Shown: one piece after another, positions 16,942 through 24,131 of the stretch
Numbering within the stretch: position 1 is the stretch's first letter
Layout: the number at the start of each line of letters is the position of its first letter
NCBI RefSeq assembly: GCF_000418555.1
Contig: NZ_ATKM01000019.1
Location: 1 to 64,000, forward strand
Source of the DNA: Pseudomonas sp. P818
Lineage (GTDB): Bacteria; Pseudomonadota; Gammaproteobacteria; Pseudomonadales; Pseudomonadaceae
DNA length: 64,000 nt
Direction of reading: 5' to 3'
Program-made: the position numbers and the translations under genes
Notes under the pieces: model-generated
What the model saw: the letters and a program-made list of their open reading frames with translations, nothing else
Databases searched by the model: none
What the model was told of the DNA's origin: nothing

Positions 16942-16957
16942 ACACTTTCCGCCGAGC

Positions 16958-18283
16958 TCAGTACTGCACCTGCCCGGGCACCCAGTTGGTGCCGGCCAGC
17001 GGCACGCGGGCCATGGCAGCGGCTTCCACGGTCAGGGCCACCAGATCCTCGGGGTCGAGGTTGTGCAGGTGCGACTTGCCGCAAGCGCGGGCCATGGTCT
17101 GCGCCTCCAACACCAGCACGCGCAGGTAGTTGGCCAGGCGGCGACCGGCGGCGACCGGGTCGAGGCGTTTGGACAGTTCCGGATCCTGAGTGGTGATTCC
17201 GGCCGGGTCGCGGCCGTTCTGCCAGTCGTCGTAATAGCCGGCGGCCGAACCGATGGCCTTGAGTTCCTCATCCAGACGTGGGTGGTTATCACCGAGGGCG
17301 ATCAGCGCGGCGGTGCCGATGGCCACCGCGTCGGCGCCCATGGCCATGGCCTTGGCCACGTCGGCGCCGGTGCGGATGCCGCCGGAGACGATCAGTTGCA
17401 CCTTGCGGTGCATGTCCATCTCCTGCAGGGCCTGCACGGCTTGCGGGATGGCCGAGAGGATGGGGATGCCGACGTGCTCGATGAACACTTCCTGAGTCGC
17501 CGCGGTGCCACCCTGCATGCCGTCGAGGACGATCACGTCGGCACCGGCCTTCACCGCCAGCTTGACGTCGTAGTACGGGCGGCTGGCGCCGATCTTCACG
17601 TAGATGGGTTTTTCCCAGTCGGTGATCTCGCGCAGCTCGGCAATCTTGATCGCCAGGTCGTCCGGGCCCGTCCAGTCCGGGTGACGGCAGGCGCTGCGCT
17701 GATCGACGCCGATCGGCAGGGTGCGCATGCCGGCTACGCGTTCGGTGACCTTCATGCCCAGCAGCATGCCGCCGCCGCCCGGCTTGGCGCCCTGGCCGAG
17801 GACGATCTCGATGGCATCGGCCTTGCGCAGGTCATCCGGGTTCATGCCGTAGCGCGACGGCAGGTACTGGTAGACCAGGTGCTGCGACTGGCCGCGCTCT
17901 TCCGGGGTCATGCCGCCGTCACCGGTGGTGGTGCTGGTGCCGGCGATGCTGGCGCCACGGCCGAGGGCTTCCTTGGCCTGGGCCGACAGCGCGCCGAAAC
18001 TCATGCCGGCGATGGTCACCGGGATCTTCAGATGGATCGGCTTCTTGGCGAAGCGGTTGCCCAGCACCACGTCGGTGCCGCATTTCTCGCGGTAGCCTTC
18101 CAGCGGGTAGCGCGACATGGAGGCGCCGAGCAGTAGCAGGTCGTCGAAGTGCGGCAGCTTGCGCTTGGTGCCGCCGCCGCGGATGTCGTAGATGCCGGTC
18201 TCGGCGGCACGCTGGATTTCCTGGATGGACAGGCGGTCGAAGGTGGCGGACTCGCGCAGCACCGGGGTGATTTTTTCGCTCAT
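16958..18283 (-). CDS. mgsC: N-methylglutamate synthase subunit C, FMN-binding glutamate-synthase-like
   Basis: This 441-residue protein is the FMN/[Fe-S] glutamate-synthase-like subunit (GlxD type). The barrel carries TIAGMSFGALSAQAKEALGRG, GQGAKPGGGGMLLG and LIVSGGIRTGADVAKAMAMGADAVAIG, typical of the GltB synthase domain. N-methylglutamate synthase joins the methylamine group to glutamate carbon, converting gamma-glutamylmethylamide plus 2-oxoglutarate to N-methylglutamate. It is the last gene after gmaS, mgsA and mgsB on the same strand and ends at a strong terminator. In isolation it could be called a glutamate synthase; the neighbours decide. Confidence 0.88.
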   Translation of the reverse strand: MSEKITPVLRESATFDRLSIQEIQRAAETGIYDIRGGGTKRKLPHFDDLLLLGASMSRYPLEGYREKCGTDVVLGNRFAKKPIHLKIPVTIAGMSFGALSAQAKEALGRGASIAGTSTTTGDGGMTPEERGQSQHLVYQYLPSRYGMNPDDLRKADAIEIVLGQGAKPGGGGMLLGMKVTERVAGMRTLPIGVDQRSACRHPDWTGPDDLAIKIAELREITDWEKPIYVKIGASRPYYDVKLAVKAGADVIVLDGMQGGTAATQEVFIEHVGIPILSAIPQAVQALQEMDMHRKVQLIVSGGIRTGADVAKAMAMGADAVAIGTAALIALGDNHPRLDEELKAIGSAAGYYDDWQNGRDPAGITTQDPELSKRLDPVAAGRRLANYLRVLVLEAQTMARACGKSHLHNLDPEDLVALTVEAAAMARVPLAGTNWVPGQVQY

Positions 18284-18313
18284 TGCAAATTCCTCTTCGG
18301 GCAGGGTGCGCGA

Positions 18314-18997
18314 TCAGTACGCCGAGGCGTTGTCGACCTTGAAGTTGTACAGCTGGCGGGCCGAGCCGTAGCGTTTGAAGCTGGCCGGATCTTCGTCGAA
18401 GCCGGCGCGGTTGAGCAGTTCGGCGAGTTCCTCCAGGTGCTCGGGGCGCATGTCCTTCTCGATGCAGTCCGAGCCCAGCGACTTGACCGTGCCCTTGACG
18501 TAGATGCGCGTCTCGTAGAGCGAGTCGCCCAGCGCATCGCCGGCATCGCCGCACACCACCAAGCGCCCGGCCTGGCCCATGAAGCAGCTCATGTGGCCGA
18601 TGTTGCCGCCGACCACGATGTCGACGCCCTTCATCGAGATGCCGCAGCGCGCGCCGGCGTCGCCCTCGATCACCAGCAGGCCGCCATGGGCGGTGGCGCC
18701 GGCCGATTGCGAGGCGCTGCCCTTGATGCGCACCATGCCGCTCATCATGTTCTCGGCGACGCCGACGCCGACGTTGCCGTGGATGGTGACGCTGGCCTTC
18801 TGGTTCATGCCGGCGCAGTAGTAGCCGGCGTGGCCGTCGATCTCCACGCTCAGCGCTTCGTTCAGGCCCACGGCGAGGTTGTGCTTGCCCCCCGGGTTGC
18901 TCACCACCCACTCGCGCTCGGTGAGGGTCTTGGCCTGCTCGTGCAGCGCCTGGTTCAGCTCGCGCACGGTGGCGCTGGAAAGGTCGATGGTTTTCAT
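18314..18997 (-). CDS. mgsB: N-methylglutamate synthase subunit B, GltB C-terminal (GXGXG) domain
   Basis: This 227-residue protein consists of the right-handed beta-helix seen at the C-terminus of glutamate synthases. The repeated Gly motifs are visible as IHGNVGVGVAENMMSG, GSASQSAGATAHGG and VVGGNIGHMSCFMGQ. It forms the structural third part of the N-methylglutamate synthase complex. ATG 18997 (MKTIDLSSATVREL) was chosen; the longer open frame upstream has no matching character. It lies 30 nt before mgsC. Confidence 0.87.
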   Translation of the reverse strand: MKTIDLSSATVRELNQALHEQAKTLTEREWVVSNPGGKHNLAVGLNEALSVEIDGHAGYYCAGMNQKASVTIHGNVGVGVAENMMSGMVRIKGSASQSAGATAHGGLLVIEGDAGARCGISMKGVDIVVGGNIGHMSCFMGQAGRLVVCGDAGDALGDSLYETRIYVKGTVKSLGSDCIEKDMRPEHLEELAELLNRAGFDEDPASFKRYGSARQLYNFKVDNASAY

Positions 18998-19157
18998 GTG
19001 CGTGTCTCCCAAAATTAGAGAGTCGAATTCAGGCCGTCGCGAGCGCGCCGAGGGCAAGGAAGAACCGCAGCGAGCCGCGAGACAGTACGAGTAGTACGGC
19101 GAGCGGATCGCGAGGATCTGACGCTGCAATCGGTGTGCGCAGTAGGCCTGGAGCGAC
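18998..19157. other. Intercistronic gap between mgsA and mgsB, with extragenic-repeat-like sequence
   Basis: This 160-nt gap inside an otherwise compact operon holds GTACGAGTAGTACGGCGAGCG near 19086-19107, a run I associate with dispersed Pseudomonas extragenic repeats. No gene is seen. Confidence 0.35.
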
Positions 19158-20060
19158 TCAAGCGCTGCGTTCCCAGATGTACATGGTCGCCGGCTCCGGC
19201 TCCCACACCTTGGCCTTGTCGATGCCCGGCAAGGTCGACAGGGCCTGGTATTCGGAGGCCATGGCCACGTAGTCGTCGGTCTCGGCGAGGATCGCCGGCT
19301 TGCAGGCGATGGGGTCGCGGATCACCGCGAAGCCGTCGCGGGTGCCGATGGCGAAGGTGAAGAAGCCATCAAGGTCTTCCAGCGAATGGTCGAGCGCTTC
19401 CTTGAGCGAATCGCCCTGGCGCAGGCGCCAGGTCAGGTAGCCGGCGGCGACCTCGGTGTCGTTCTCGGTTTCGAACTCGATGCCGTGGCGGCGCAGTTCC
19501 TGGCGCAGACGGAAGTGGTTGGACAGCGAGCCGTTGTGCACCAGGCACAGATCCTGGCCGGTGGAGAACGGGTGGCTGCCTTCCATGGTCACCGCGCTCT
19601 CGGTGGCCATGCGGGTGTGGCCGATGATGTGGCTGCCCTTCATCCTGGCCAGTGAGAAGCGCTCGGCGATTTCCTTGGGCAGGCCCATGCCCTTGAGGAT
19701 CTCGATGCTCTGGCCGACGCTCATCACGCGCACGGTCGGTGCCAGTTCGGCGAGCACGGCGCGCACGGCCGCCTCGTCGGCATTGGTCTTGAGCACGGCG
19801 GCGCTGGCGTTCTGGAACCAGTCCAGCGAGCAGCCCAGGCGACCTTCCAGCTCTCCCATCAGGGCCTTGAAGTCATAGCCGGCCGTGGTGCTTTGCAGGG
19901 TCAGCTTGATCCAGCCGTCCTTCACCTCGTCACCGTAGATGGCGAAGCCGGCGCTGTCCGGGCCACGGTCGGTCATGGCCAGCAGCATGGGTTCGAAGAG
20001 CGCGCCGAGCTGGTTCTCCAGCGCCGGGTTCTTCAGGTACAGACCTACGATTCCACACAT
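19158..20060 (-). CDS. mgsA: N-methylglutamate synthase subunit A, class II glutamine amidotransferase
   Basis: This 300-residue protein starts MCGIVGLYL, with the N-terminal nucleophile Cys2 of class II amidotransferases after Met removal. Conserved segments are MTDRGPDSAGFAIYG, HTRMATESAV and LVHNGSLSN. It probably hydrolyses the gamma-glutamylmethylamide made by GmaS and passes methylamine to MgsC. It lies downstream of gmaS on the same transcript, with a 97-nt spacer containing hairpins. Confidence 0.9.
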   Translation of the reverse strand: MCGIVGLYLKNPALENQLGALFEPMLLAMTDRGPDSAGFAIYGDEVKDGWIKLTLQSTTAGYDFKALMGELEGRLGCSLDWFQNASAAVLKTNADEAAVRAVLAELAPTVRVMSVGQSIEILKGMGLPKEIAERFSLARMKGSHIIGHTRMATESAVTMEGSHPFSTGQDLCLVHNGSLSNHFRLRQELRRHGIEFETENDTEVAAGYLTWRLRQGDSLKEALDHSLEDLDGFFTFAIGTRDGFAVIRDPIACKPAILAETDDYVAMASEYQALSTLPGIDKAKVWEPEPATMYIWERSA

Positions 20061-20090
20061 AAAAATGTCCTCACTGTGTTCGGAGCGTCA

Positions 20091-20153
20091 GGCTGCAGGC
20101 ATCAGGCCGCAGGCAGAAAAACGCCTGTGGCTTGCCGCCTGGAGCCTGCAGCC
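20091..20153. repeat. REP-like nested hairpins between gmaS and mgsA
   Basis: The outer arms GGCTGCAGGC (20091-20100) and GCCTGCAGCC (20144-20153) enclose an inner stem, GCCGCAGGC (20106-20114) with GCCTGTGGC. This palindromic unit could set the relative amounts of gmaS and mgs mRNA. Confidence 0.55.
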
Positions 20154-20157
20154 GCTT

Positions 20158-21492
20158 TTAGAAAAATTCGGTGTAACGCTCGATCTCCCAGTCGGAGACG
20201 TGGCGGCTGTACTCGACCCACTCCATGCGCTTGAGCTTGAGGAATTCGTCGACGATCTCGGCGCCCAGCACCTCGCGGAACAGCGGGTCGGCTTGCAGCG
20301 CGTCGCAGGCTTCCTTGAGCGACTGCGGCAGGGTGTCGATGCCGCGCGCGGCGATCTCTTCCAGGCTGAGCTTGTAGAGGTTCTCGTTGCAGGCCTTGCC
20401 CGGATCGAGCTGACGGTCGATGCCGTCGAGGCCGGCGGCGATGATCGCGGCGGTGACCAGGTAGGGGTTGCAGCCGGCGTCCGGCAGGCGGAACTCGATG
20501 CGCCCGTAGGGAATGCGCAGCATCGCCGAACGGTTGTTGTCGCCATAGGCGATGAAGGCCGGCGCCCAGGTCGCGCCGGATAGCGAGCGGCCGACGACCA
20601 GGCGCTTGTAGGAGTTCACCGTCGGCGCGGCGAAGGCGCACAGCGCCGGGCCATGGGCCAGCAGGCCGGCAAGGAAGTGATAGGCCAGCTTGGACAGGCC
20701 CATGCCGCTGGGGTCGCTGGCGTCATGGAAGAGGTTCTTGCTGCTGGCGCTGCCGATCGACAGGTGGAAGTGCATGCCGTTACCGGCACGGCGCGGATCC
20801 GGCTTGGGCATGAACGAGCAGATCATGCCCAGATCGTTGGCGATCTCGCCGGCAGCCATACGGAAGAAGGTGAAGCGATCCGCCGACTCCATGGCATCGC
20901 TGTAGGTGTAGTTGATCTCGAACTGGCCGCAGGCATCCTCGTGATCGATCTGGTAGATATCGAAGCCCACCGGCTGCAGCGCCTCGGTGAGTTTCTCCAG
21001 GAACACGCGCGAACGCGACAGGCCCTTGTAGTCGTAGCAGGGCTTCTCCAGCTTGTCGCTGGCATCCACCGGCACCAGCTTGCCCTCAGCGTCACGGCGG
21101 AACAGGCTGAACTCCGGCTCCAGGCCGGTATTGAGCGTCCAGCCCCGATCGGTCAGACGCTGCACCTGCTGCTGCAACACGTAGCGGGTGTCGTAGGGAT
21201 GCGGCTGGCCGTTGACATGACCGATGCACACCACGCGGCCATAGCCCGGCTGCCAGGGCACCGGCATCAGCGTGGAGAGATCACCACGGGCCATGAAGTC
21301 CGGGCCGTGCGGCTCCATGCCCATGCCCCAGATGGCGAACCCGGCGAAGCCGGCGCCCTCCTCGGCCACGGCCTTGAGCCCCGAAACCGGCACCGACTTG
21401 GTCTTGGCCGCACCATGGATATCGACGAACTGGGCCAGCACGTACTTGATGCCGTGCTGGTCGATGATTTTCTGGGTTTCACTGGGCAACAT
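20158..21492 (-). CDS. gmaS: Gamma-glutamylmethylamide synthetase, glutamine synthetase family
   Basis: This 444-residue protein of the glutamine synthetase family ligates methylamine to the gamma-carboxyl of glutamate with ATP. GS motifs visible are LEPEFSLFRRDAEG, EDACGQFEINYTYSDAM, GNGMHFHLSIG (metal and ATP site) and RIEFRLPDAGCNPYL. The length and the mgs genes downstream distinguish it from GlnA. ATG 21492 (MLPSETQKIIDQHG) has GGAGG 8 nt upstream; an in-frame TTG further up lies in the operator. A sigma-54 promoter and an NtrC-like site precede it. Confidence 0.9.
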   Translation of the reverse strand: MLPSETQKIIDQHGIKYVLAQFVDIHGAAKTKSVPVSGLKAVAEEGAGFAGFAIWGMGMEPHGPDFMARGDLSTLMPVPWQPGYGRVVCIGHVNGQPHPYDTRYVLQQQVQRLTDRGWTLNTGLEPEFSLFRRDAEGKLVPVDASDKLEKPCYDYKGLSRSRVFLEKLTEALQPVGFDIYQIDHEDACGQFEINYTYSDAMESADRFTFFRMAAGEIANDLGMICSFMPKPDPRRAGNGMHFHLSIGSASSKNLFHDASDPSGMGLSKLAYHFLAGLLAHGPALCAFAAPTVNSYKRLVVGRSLSGATWAPAFIAYGDNNRSAMLRIPYGRIEFRLPDAGCNPYLVTAAIIAAGLDGIDRQLDPGKACNENLYKLSLEEIAARGIDTLPQSLKEACDALQADPLFREVLGAEIVDEFLKLKRMEWVEYSRHVSDWEIERYTEFF

Positions 21493-21528
21493 GGGTAAGG
21501 CCTCCGGTGGCGTCGCCATTATTCCGCT

Positions 21529-21547
21529 GGGGAATTTTAATTTCCCC
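21529..21547. promoter_or_regulatory. Palindromic operator candidate in the gmaS leader
   Basis: GGGGAATTTTAATTTCCCC is a near-perfect dyad overlapping the predicted start of gmaS transcription. Related dyads occur near purU (AAGGATAAAAAAATTCCTT) and dmmA. The likely binder is the divergent XRE-cupin protein. Confidence 0.55.
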
Positions 21548-21555
21548 AAAAGAAA

Positions 21556-21571
21556 TGCAAGCAGCTTGCCA
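21556..21571 (-). promoter_or_regulatory. Sigma-54 promoter of gmaS
   Basis: On the minus strand it reads TGGCAA-GCTGC-TTGCA, one mismatch from TGGCACN5TTGCW, with the invariant GG and GC correctly spaced. It lies 64 nt upstream of the gmaS ATG. Confidence 0.75.
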
Positions 21572-21688
21572 ACTGGCCATGCCAGGAGCCGACCTCACGG
21601 GAACCCGCGTCTTTCTTCTATCCGCCGAAGAAAAATGCTTTCATACGAGGAAAGTCGCGAACGAAAAACGCACCGAAGCAAGGCAGCC

Positions 21689-21705
21689 CGCACATTCCTG
21701 GTGCG
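21689..21705. promoter_or_regulatory. NtrC-like enhancer site upstream of gmaS
   Basis: CGCACATTCCTGGTGCG keeps GCAC and GGTGC at the spacing of the NtrC consensus TGCACCN5GGTGCA. It lies about 120 nt upstream of the -24 box, a usual enhancer distance, and just before the divergent XRE gene. Confidence 0.55.
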
Positions 21706-21736
21706 AATTTTTTATTCACAGAAGAAATAAGCCTGT

Positions 21737-22336
21737 ATGACGACCACGCCGGAAACGCCTCCCCGCCTCAAGCTCGAGCAATACTTGGGCATGCAGATTC
21801 GCCGCCAGCGCCAGGCCCAGGAACTGAAGATCGCCGACGTGGCACGCATCGCCGGCATCAGCCAGGGCATGTTGAGCAAGATCGAGAACGCCCAGGTTTC
21901 CACCAGCCTCGACACCCTCAGCCGTCTTTGCGACGTGTTGGGCATGCCCATGTCCAAGCTGTTTAGCCAGTACGACCAGCAAGGAGGCGGCGCCCTGCTG
22001 GTGAAAGCCGGTGAAGGCCTCGAAGTGGTGCGCCGTGGCACCGACAAGGGCCACACCTATCGCCTGCTCAACCACACCCGTGGACCGAAGAAGAGCTTCG
22101 AGGCGTACATGGTCAGCATGGACGACGCCAGCGAGGAGTTCCCCACCTTCGCCCATCCCGGCACCGAGTTTCTCCATCTGCTCGAAGGCGAGCTGGTCTA
22201 CCGCCACGGCAACCAGCTCTACCCGATGCAGGCCGGCGACAGCCTGACCTTCGACGGCGAGGTGCCGCATGGCCCGGAGAAGCTGGTCAAGGTACCGATC
22301 CGCCTGCTGTCGATCATGAACTACGGGGCGGATTGA
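21737..22336 (+). CDS. XRE-family regulator with cupin domain
   Basis: This 199-residue protein has an N-terminal helix-turn-helix (residues ~15-70, IADVARIAGISQGMLSKIENAQVSTSLDTL) and a C-terminal cupin sensor domain (FPTFAHPGTEFLHLLEGELVYRHG, then LTFDGEVPHGPEKL). XRE-cupin proteins often bind a small metabolite of the neighbouring pathway. It is divergent from gmaS, and the shared intergenic region carries a dyad resembling those near dmm and purU. It is therefore the best candidate for the pathway-specific regulator. Whether it represses or activates cannot be read from the sequence. Confidence 0.85.
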   Translation: MTTTPETPPRLKLEQYLGMQIRRQRQAQELKIADVARIAGISQGMLSKIENAQVSTSLDTLSRLCDVLGMPMSKLFSQYDQQGGGALLVKAGEGLEVVRRGTDKGHTYRLLNHTRGPKKSFEAYMVSMDDASEEFPTFAHPGTEFLHLLEGELVYRHGNQLYPMQAGDSLTFDGEVPHGPEKLVKVPIRLLSIMNYGAD

Positions 22337-22346
22337 ACGCCGATAC

Positions 22347-22889
22347 CTATGGCCGCTCCGTCTCGCGCAGTTGCAGGCTCAGCCCGTCGCAACTGCTCGA
22401 CCATTCCTTTAGCCATTGCGGCAAGGGTGGTGACTGCTCGTCCAGGCCCAGCTCACGAGCGAATTCGGCGGGCGCTACATTGCCCTTCGGCCCACGGAAC
22501 AGCCCGCGCATGACCACCACGGCGATGACCCGCTCATCCTTGACGAAGCGGTGCTCGACGAAGCTCCACCTGTCGTCCCAGCCGAGCATGCGCGTGTGAA
22601 TCTCGAAGCGCTCGAACAGCTTCAGCTCACGGCGGAACTTGCCACACACATCCCCGACGATGGGCAGCGCACGGTGGCGCAGGGCCACGCGAAAGGCGCC
22701 GCTGCGCAGCACGTAATCCATGCGCCCGACATCGGCCAGGGTGAAATAACGGCCGTTGGTGACGTGCCGGTTGAAGTCCAGATCCAGCGGCCAAACCCGC
22801 AGGCGCACCACGGTGGTGGCGAGCCCTGGCACCGGCCTGCGCCAGGGACGGCGCAGCAACATCAGCAAAAGGCGAAACCAGAGGTTCAT
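22347..22889 (-). CDS. Hotdog-fold acyl-CoA thioesterase
   Basis: This 180-residue protein has the 4-hydroxybenzoyl-CoA thioesterase-like segment PLDLDFNRHVTNGRYFTLAD near residue 35, where the Asp/Asn-Gly region contributes to catalysis. The rest of the domain includes RRELKLFERFEIHTRMLGWDDRW. Thioesterases of this type hydrolyse short or medium acyl-CoA or betainyl-CoA-like substrates. It converges with the XRE gene (10 nt apart) and is divergent from the GlxA-type regulator, which may control it. The substrate is unknown. Confidence 0.75.
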   Translation of the reverse strand: MNLWFRLLLMLLRRPWRRPVPGLATTVVRLRVWPLDLDFNRHVTNGRYFTLADVGRMDYVLRSGAFRVALRHRALPIVGDVCGKFRRELKLFERFEIHTRMLGWDDRWSFVEHRFVKDERVIAVVVMRGLFRGPKGNVAPAEFARELGLDEQSPPLPQWLKEWSSSCDGLSLQLRETERP

Positions 22890-22997
22890 ACGACAAACAC
22901 CTGTTTGAATGACGAGGGTGGCACTCTAAGCAGGACACCTGCTGTAGAGTAGGTGCAGAAACGACTAATATCATGCGATTTACGCAATCGAACCTCC

Positions 22998-23993
22998 ATG
23001 CATATCACTCTGCTACTGGCCGAACACAGTTCACTGGCCAGTGCCGCCCTGGCCCTGGAAGTGCTGGACGCGGCCAATCGCTTAGCCCTGCCGGCCACAC
23101 CGCCCTTCCGTCTCTGCGTGGCGTCCCTGGATGGGCAGCCGGTGACCAGTGCCCTGGGCCGCAGCATGCCGGTGGACATGGCGCTGGACGCAGTGGCGAA
23201 AACCGACCTGGTGCTGATCCCCGGCTTTCTGTTCAGCCTGCGCGAGGCGCTGCCGGGGTTCGAGCGCCATGCCGGCTGGCTGCGCCGGCAGCATGCACAG
23301 GGGGCGATCATCGCCTCGATGTGCACGGCCACCTTCATGCTGGCCGAGGCGGGCCTGCTCGACGATATCGAGGCGACTACCCACTGGGCCTTCGCCGACC
23401 TGTTGCGGCGCCGCTACCCCGGGGTTCGTGTGGACGAGCGGCGCATTCTCTGCGAGGACGGCCGGGTGATCACCAGTGCTGGTGCGAGTGCGGCGATGGA
23501 TTTGCTGCTGCACCTGATTCGCCGCTTCGCCTCGCGCGAGCTGGCGCAGCAATGCAGCCGCTACCTATTGGTCGACAACGTGCGTAGCGAGCAGTCCGTC
23601 TACATCAGCTGGTCGCTGCCACGCGGCCATGGCGACGAAGCGATCCTGCGCGTGCAGGACTGGATGGAGGCGCACTTCACCGAGCCGTGCGGCATCGACG
23701 AGTTGGCCACGCGCTTCGGCTTCGGCGAGCGCAACTTCAAGCGTCGCTTCAAGGACGCCACCGGTCACGCGCCGCTGGCCTATCTGCAGGCCCTGCGCCT
23801 GGAAAAGGCCAAGGAACTGCTGGAAACCACCCGCCTGAACTTCGAGGTCATCACCAGTCGAGTGGGCTACGAGGACAGCAACTCCTTCCGCCGTCTGTTC
23901 TGCCAGCGCGTCGGCGTGTCCCCGGCCGCCTTCCGCAAGCGTTTTCAGCAACTACCAGACGGCTCTGAGCATGGGGGAAAAGCAACGCGGTGA
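22998..23993 (+). CDS. GlxA-type AraC-family transcriptional regulator
   Basis: This 331-residue regulator has an N-terminal DJ-1/PfpI-like amidotransferase fold (residues ~1-190, with the nucleophile-elbow-like MCTATFMLAEAGLL) and a C-terminal AraC DNA-binding domain with two helix-turn-helix units (GIDELATRFGFGERNFKRRF and ITSRVGYEDSNSFRRLF). In Pseudomonas this architecture is typical of regulators of quaternary-amine and amino-acid use such as GbdR, CdhR and SouR. ATG 22998 was chosen at MHITLLLAEHSS. A divergent thioesterase is the nearest candidate target. The inducer is unknown. Confidence 0.85.
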   Translation: MHITLLLAEHSSLASAALALEVLDAANRLALPATPPFRLCVASLDGQPVTSALGRSMPVDMALDAVAKTDLVLIPGFLFSLREALPGFERHAGWLRRQHAQGAIIASMCTATFMLAEAGLLDDIEATTHWAFADLLRRRYPGVRVDERRILCEDGRVITSAGASAAMDLLLHLIRRFASRELAQQCSRYLLVDNVRSEQSVYISWSLPRGHGDEAILRVQDWMEAHFTEPCGIDELATRFGFGERNFKRRFKDATGHAPLAYLQALRLEKAKELLETTRLNFEVITSRVGYEDSNSFRRLFCQRVGVSPAAFRKRFQQLPDGSEHGGKATR

Positions 23994-24131
23994 AGATCAC
24001 CATCCCCCCACAGAACCCCGGTAACCCAACGCGCAACTATGGGCGCCGCGCGGCTGACCATTCTCATCGTGAGCCCAGATGACGGTCCATGTCAGCTTCC
24101 GGCCGCCATCCATGGCCTGGCCATCATAGCT

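Noticed and set aside
16089..16957. Possible short genes in the gap before mgsC
   Set aside because: The open frames lie across an inverted-repeat element and change strand with its arms. None has a ribosome-binding site or protein-like composition.
16958..20060. Naming mgsABC as subunits of ordinary glutamate synthase
   Set aside because: They are separate short polypeptides in the GlxBCD arrangement directly after gmaS, unlike the large GltB/GltD proteins.
21699..21714. TGGTGC followed by AT-rich sequence as a sigma-54 promoter of the XRE gene
   Set aside because: It lacks the GC of the -12 box, and its left part is better explained as half of the NtrC-like site.
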